From a virus, in the IMG/VR virus record IMGVR_UViG_3300046507_000002, positions 1 through 23,005 of that record: a stretch of 23,005 nt of DNA; one strand, given 5' to 3'. The position numbers and the translations under genes were made by a program. The notes under the pieces were generated by a model. That model did not search any database. It saw only the letters and a program-made list of their open reading frames with translations, and had not been told where the DNA came from. Below, piece after piece: positions 19,444 through 23,005 of the stretch (positions within the stretch are counted from its first letter, which is position 1; the number at the start of each line of letters is the position of its first letter).

Positions 19444-20806
19444 CTTCAGATTCCCCTTCGTCGTCCGGCTCTTCGTCGTCCGGCTTGTCGTCCGGCGCTT
19501 CGTCGTCCGGCTCAGGTGCGGGGGGCTCAATGGCTGGGGGAGTAGGGGCCGGTTCGGGCTTCGACTCTTCGTCAACGTCGCCCAGGTTCAGCGGCACCCG
19601 GTACTTCTCACCCAGTCCGTCAGGAAGGGGCGGCAAGTCTTCAGCGGCACGCACTTCGTCAATGCTGTAAATGCCGTTCTGAAGTCCCAGGCTCCAAAGC
19701 TCCATTCGTTCCTTCGGAGCGCCACGCTTAATTTCGTCAAGGTCGAACTTGACGAACTTCATGCGGTCCGCCGTCTCAGCGAAGAGAAGCCGGTTAAAGC
19801 CCGACTCAATCCGCTCAAGCCACGGCCGAAGGCTGAACATGCTGAACGCAATGTTCTGTTCAGCAAGCCCGCTGCCCCATGACGTCGAGTTGGTTGCATC
19901 GCTGATCAGGTGCGGAGGCACGCCGAATATGCGCGCAATCTCCGGAACCTGAAACTGACGTGTCTGAAGAAACTGGGCTTCGTCCGGCGACATGGCGACC
20001 TTCGAGAACTTCGCACCTTCAGTGAGAAGCGCTACGCGGTGCGCGTTGTCGACCCCGGAGTTGGCGGCACGCCACGCTTCACGCGCACGTGCAAGCCCCT
20101 CTTCGCTCATCGTGCCGGGTACCTCAACCACTGCCCCAGGCATGGCGCCGTTCGCAAAGAACTTGCTGCCGTACTTCTGAGACGCAAGCGCAAGCCCGAT
20201 GGACTCACGCGCGTAGGTGATCGGGGAGCAACCGACGAACTCACCGGGAAGCATCATCCCGGGAATGTGAAGGACGTCGCGCGGCGTGAACCAACCCAAC
20301 AGAACTTCGTTCCCGTCGGCGTCAATGTCGTACGCCTCAAACACCTTCCGGCGTAGGCCGTCGACCATGACCATGTGAACGTGAATCTTCGTCGGGTCGA
20401 GCACGTCAAGCCCAGCGATGTTCGGCCCAGCCCAGCGGACGGCAAGGAACGCGTTGCCCTGAAGGAGAAGGGAAAGAACCGTCTGAGACAGAATGTCGAT
20501 TCGACCCATGCCGCCGGGTTCGGCGTTCGGGTAGTCGAGCCATTCCGGCGACGTGATCTCTCGACGTGAGCCGCCCCGCTTGCTGTACGACGTCAGCGGC
20601 AGGGTTGCAATCGTCTCAGACAGGAGACGAACACAGCCGAAGACCGCCGACACCTGAAGGGCTTCGTGCGGCGTTACACGCTCACCTGAAGCCGCCGTAC
20701 TGCCCAGGCTGTACACAGTCGGGTCGTACGGTTCCCAGGCCCGTTCAGTCTCGGCTTCGTCGCCGTTGCCCATGAGCCACCCGAAGGCGGATTGCCAAAC
20801 GCGCAC
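19427..20806 (-). CDS. Portal protein, HK97 family
   Basis: The 459-residue protein starts GTG 20806 (RVWQSAFGWLMGNGDEAE) behind GAAGGGGG. Portal features include SAVFGCVRLLSETIATLPLTSY (53-74), LSQTVLSLLLQGNAFLAV (106-123), PRDVLHIPGM, SPITYARESIGLALASQKYGSKFFANGAMPGAVVEVPG, and the RIFGVPPHLISDATNSTSWGSGLAEQNIAFSMFSLRPWLERIESGFNRLLF stem/clip block. A dodecamer forms the DNA channel at one vertex. The last roughly 50 residues are an unusual Pro/Asp/Glu tail of EPDDE-type repeats. A palindrome lies 17 bp upstream of the start. Confidence 0.94.
   Translation of the reverse strand: MRVWQSAFGWLMGNGDEAETERAWEPYDPTVYSLGSTAASGERVTPHEALQVSAVFGCVRLLSETIATLPLTSYSKRGGSRREITSPEWLDYPNAEPGGMGRIDILSQTVLSLLLQGNAFLAVRWAGPNIAGLDVLDPTKIHVHMVMVDGLRRKVFEAYDIDADGNEVLLGWFTPRDVLHIPGMMLPGEFVGCSPITYARESIGLALASQKYGSKFFANGAMPGAVVEVPGTMSEEGLARAREAWRAANSGVDNAHRVALLTEGAKFSKVAMSPDEAQFLQTRQFQVPEIARIFGVPPHLISDATNSTSWGSGLAEQNIAFSMFSLRPWLERIESGFNRLLFAETADRMKFVKFDLDEIKRGAPKERMELWSLGLQNGIYSIDEVRAAEDLPPLPDGLGEKYRVPLNLGDVDEESKPEPAPTPPAIEPPAPEPDDEAPDDKPDDEEPDDEGESEDDGDA
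19449..19515 (-). repeat. Repeats encoding the acidic portal C-terminus
   Basis: The plus strand repeats CGTCGTCCGGC, spaced about 12-18 bases, encoding PDDE/PDDK units at the portal C-terminus. The last repeat lies just before the ribosome binding site and start of the protease gene. Confidence 0.7.
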
Positions 20807-20822
20807 AGTGCCCCCTTCGGTC

Positions 20823-20842
20823 GACTACTCACGTGAGTAGTC
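20823..20842. promoter_or_regulatory. 20-bp palindrome, between large terminase and portal genes
   Basis: A perfect copy of GACTACTCACGTGAGTAGTC lies in the 39-bp gap between the terminase stop (20846) and the portal start (20806), beside the portal ribosome binding site. Confidence 0.85.
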
Positions 20843-20845
20843 GGG

Positions 20846-22423
20846 TCAGATATCAGAGAAGAAGTCGTCAGATTCAGCGGCGTAACCGGACGTGAACACC
20901 TGCCCGTCGTCGCCTTCCCACGTGGCGAGAATCGCCGTATCAACGTGGGCGCCGTTGTCTTCGCGCCACATGATCGCGCCGTGAACGGCTAGCACCATGG
21001 CAATAGCAAGGTCGATCTTTCGACGGCTTGCCGCGTATTCCTTCGTGACCCGGGCGCCGTTCTTGTCTTCCTTCAGGACGGCGTTACCGATGTGCCGGGC
21101 AAGAGCCGGGTTGCCGTCGTGGCAAAGCCGACCGTCACGGCACGCGTCATACACAGCCTGAGTCGCCGGAATCATGCGCTTCAGTGAGTTGGTCGGGAAC
21201 GCTTCAACCGGGAAGCCGTCGGCTTCGAGATTGTCTAGCGTCTCTTCCCAGCGGTACGGGTCGGCAACAAGGTTGCGCACCCGGTACGTATCGAGCGCTT
21301 CGTGTAGGGCGTCGCGCACGTCGGCCATGGGAACGCGCCAATGCACATCATCGGCCGGAGCTTCCCAGTGACCCAGGACGAACACCTTCAGGTCACGTAC
21401 ACGGCAGGCGACAAGCGCTGTGCTGTCACCCTTCCATGACCCATCGAAGCCCAATACAACTTCGTCCCCAGGCTCAAGCGGGTCGTCAGCGTCGGCCAAC
21501 GAATCCCAAAGCCCATGCGGCAACCACGTAGACGCGCCACGCACGAACTGTGAAAGCCGGTAGATTCGGAAGCTTGCTTCTGTGCTCCGCTGTGCTGCCG
21601 CCTTGAAGTCGTCCGGGTTCAGAATCTCGTACGACGGATTGCAGCGCGCCCACACTTCGGGGTCAAGGTGGTCGACCGTCTCACCCAGCTTCGGGCCCCA
21701 TGACCGATAGAACAACGTCGGGTCATCGGCTTCGCCGGAGTTGACGCGCTCACCTTGCTCGCACAGTGCGGCAAAGGGGCCGTCAGGGTCGGGCCCAGCG
21801 GTCGAGATAATCAAGAACATGGGCTGACTACGGGCAGCGGAACCGAGCGTCAACGCGTCGAACAGATCACTGTTCTTGCTGAACGCGTACTCATCGAGCG
21901 ACACAGCGGCAGGGTTCAAACCTTGCTGCCGTCCGGCGTCCGCCGACACGACCCGGTAAGTGTTGTCCTTGTACCGGATCACGTCGCGCTGAACGTTGCA
22001 CACAGCCGAAAGCTTCGGGCTTGCGTTCACCATTTGCTTCGCGGAGTCAAAGACCATGCGCGCCTGATTGCGGTCATTGGCAGCGGCGATTACCTGACGC
22101 TGAGTGTCGCCACGATCGGCAATCAGGTGATACAGCATGATCGCTGCGGCAATGGTGCTCTTCCCGTTCTTGCGCGCCACGCACACGACAACGGTCCGAT
22201 GCTTCCGACGCCAACGCCCGAAGGTGTCTTGCGTCAGTTCGTACGCGTCGACCAGAAGTGAACGCTGCCACGGAAGAAGCCGGAACGGCTGACCGGCGAA
22301 CGACCCAGTCAGGTAGCAAAACTCTTCAATCCACTTCGCCACCCGATAGCCTTCGGACGGGAAGGGAGCGTCAGCGGGAATGTGCCGCGCAATGACGGGA
22401 TCAATTCCAACCCAGTCAGTCAC
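20846..22423 (-). CDS. Terminase large subunit
   Basis: The 525-residue protein starts GTG 22423 (TDWVGIDPVIARHIPADAPFPSEGY); its ribosome binding site AGGGGGTG overlaps the small-subunit stop. The ATPase domain shows Walker A in ARKNGKST (83-90), Walker B in AVSLDEY (173-179) and the coupling motif IISTAG (205-210). The C-terminal nuclease domain has acidic residues at Asp327 (LGFDGS), Asp388 (VADPY) and Asp471 (KIDLAIAM). It docks on the portal and drives and cuts DNA during packaging. The type resembles the HK97/phiC31-like terminases that act with P27-family small subunits, which suggests cohesive ends, though no cos site was found here. Length is within the usual range. Confidence 0.95.
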   Translation of the reverse strand: MTDWVGIDPVIARHIPADAPFPSEGYRVAKWIEEFCYLTGSFAGQPFRLLPWQRSLLVDAYELTQDTFGRWRRKHRTVVVCVARKNGKSTIAAAIMLYHLIADRGDTQRQVIAAANDRNQARMVFDSAKQMVNASPKLSAVCNVQRDVIRYKDNTYRVVSADAGRQQGLNPAAVSLDEYAFSKNSDLFDALTLGSAARSQPMFLIISTAGPDPDGPFAALCEQGERVNSGEADDPTLFYRSWGPKLGETVDHLDPEVWARCNPSYEILNPDDFKAAAQRSTEASFRIYRLSQFVRGASTWLPHGLWDSLADADDPLEPGDEVVLGFDGSWKGDSTALVACRVRDLKVFVLGHWEAPADDVHWRVPMADVRDALHEALDTYRVRNLVADPYRWEETLDNLEADGFPVEAFPTNSLKRMIPATQAVYDACRDGRLCHDGNPALARHIGNAVLKEDKNGARVTKEYAASRRKIDLAIAMVLAVHGAIMWREDNGAHVDTAILATWEGDDGQVFTSGYAAESDDFFSDI

Positions 22424-22431
22424 GGCACCCC

Positions 22432-22872
22432 CTAGAAGTCTTCAGGACCGGCGGACACCTTCCGTGCCTCAGCGGCCACAATGCCCAGGCGCAAGCGCGA
22501 CTCAGGAGTGAAGCCAATCGCCGTTTCGATGGAACGCAATTCCTTCTCAGTCGACTCGACGTAACGAAGCATCGGGTGCGCGACCGGCTGACCGTTGTAA
22601 CCCTCAGACATGAAGCCGTCGGATTCGATCAGCGCCAACAGGTCGGCACGCCGGTCGTGAAGTTCGCAGTACCGAAGGATCACGTTGCGGTCAGTCTCAG
22701 GGGAGTAGGCACCCATTCCGGCTGACCACACGTTGCGCCATACGTCCTTGCCGGTCGCCTTCAGGTGCGAAGGGACACGGGGCGCTCGACCCTCGTACAC
22801 GATGGGGGCAGCGGAGTCGGCGGCAGAATTCGCGTTGCCGGTACGAAGCTCCGGGGCTTTGCTGCGGCTCAT
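22432..22872 (-). CDS. Terminase small subunit, P27 family
   Basis: ATG 22872 (MSRSKAPELRTGNANSAADSAAP) is preferred to GTG 22878 because AAGGGGG lies five bases upstream. The 146-residue protein has a flexible N-terminus and then RVPSHLKATGKDVWRNVWSAGMGAYSPETDRNVILRYCELHDRRADLLALIESDGFMSEG, a pattern typical of the P27 family, ending ESRLRLGIVAAEARK. This subunit recognises the packaging site and recruits the large subunit. It opens the late structural operon; a gap of about 36 bp separates it from a possible upstream frame. Confidence is good from motif and position. Confidence 0.9.
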   Translation of the reverse strand: MSRSKAPELRTGNANSAADSAAPIVYEGRAPRVPSHLKATGKDVWRNVWSAGMGAYSPETDRNVILRYCELHDRRADLLALIESDGFMSEGYNGQPVAHPMLRYVESTEKELRSIETAIGFTPESRLRLGIVAAEARKVSAGPEDF

Positions 22873-22887
22873 TAGCACCCCCTTAGC

Positions 22888-22904
22888 GGGTCGTTAACTG
22901 ACCC
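22888..22904. repeat. Small inverted repeat upstream of the small terminase gene
   Basis: GGGTCGTTAACTGACCC has 5-bp complementary ends and a GTTAAC centre. It lies about 16 bp before the small terminase start. It might be a protein-binding site or weak hairpin; no T-run follows. Confidence 0.4.
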
Positions 22905-22908
22905 ATTC

Positions 22909-23005
22909 TCAGCGGGGTGAAAGGCCGCTTGCCCAGTGTTCACAAGGGTCGAAGGGCTGGGGGGCGCCTGGGTCCGGCGTCACACCTAGCGTGCGTTTTC
23001 CGAGC
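22909..23005 (-). CDS. Possible C-terminal end of an upstream gene (cut by the window edge)
   Basis: A minus-strand frame open from the right edge ends at TGA 22911-22909, encoding LGKRTLGVTPDPGAP then QPFDPCEHWASGLSPR. Actinophages often carry an HNH endonuclease gene just upstream of the small terminase, and this could be its tail, but the 32 visible codons contain no HNH motif. It could also be chance, so it is listed at low confidence. Confidence 0.3.
   Translation of the reverse strand, partial: LGKRTLGVTPDPGAPQPFDPCEHWASGLSPR

Noticed and set aside
4409-20842. Palindrome copies as a CRISPR array
   Set aside because: Copies are thousands of bases apart with genes between; there are no regular spacers and no cas genes. 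The Cas4-like fold belongs to a phage exonuclease.
1-23005. tRNA genes, insertion sequences and attachment sites
   Set aside because: No cloverleaf, transposase or integrase was seen; non-coding gaps are short and explained by terminators, repeats and leaders.

Overview
The window is part of the genome of a tailed phage with a long non-contractile tail (siphovirus), probably a temperate phage or prophage of Streptomyces or a close actinobacterial relative. The evidence is the high GC content, the frequent GTG and TTG starts behind strong GAAGGGG-type ribosome binding sites, and a CHAP endolysin whose C-terminal wall-binding domain is typical of Streptomyces. A protein resembling gp3 of phage phiC31, the recombination directionality factor (RDF), suggests a serine integrase outside this window. 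Every supported gene is on the minus strand, so the biological order runs from base 23005 down to base 1.

Right part, in transcription order (22872 to 6902): the late operon. It encodes the small and large terminase subunits, portal, prohead protease, HK97-fold major capsid protein, head-tail connector, putative tail terminator, major tail protein, an HK97 gp10-like protein, two overlapping small tail chaperones, the tape measure, distal tail protein, three baseplate or minor tail proteins (one with a small membrane/coiled-coil gene after it) and a collagen-containing tail fibre. Spacing is tight, with many 1-17 bp overlaps.

Middle part (6896 to 5032): a palindrome and a hairpin terminator, then the endolysin, a 58-residue holin-like membrane protein, and a deoxynucleoside monophosphate kinase followed by a strong terminator.

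Left part (5000 to 1): a 723-codon open frame that looks like three genes joined in frame, a RecB/Cas4-like PD-(D/E)XK nuclease, a small two-helix membrane protein, the gp3-like RDF, a 60-residue unknown protein and an unknown protein cut off by the window edge. Terminators punctuate this part into short transcription units.

Two dispersed non-coding elements stand out. One is a 20-bp palindrome, GACTACTCACGTGAGTAGTC, in six nearly identical copies, each 16-67 bp upstream of a start codon. The other is a 15-bp asymmetric element (plus-strand AAGGGAGTCGGYKAC) in five gene gaps, always in the same orientation. Both look like phage-wide regulatory sites, comparable in layout to the phiC31 repressor operators or the L5 stoperators, but their function here is inferred. 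No tRNA, CRISPR array, insertion sequence or convincing attachment site was seen, and no stretch over 300 bp lacks a gene.
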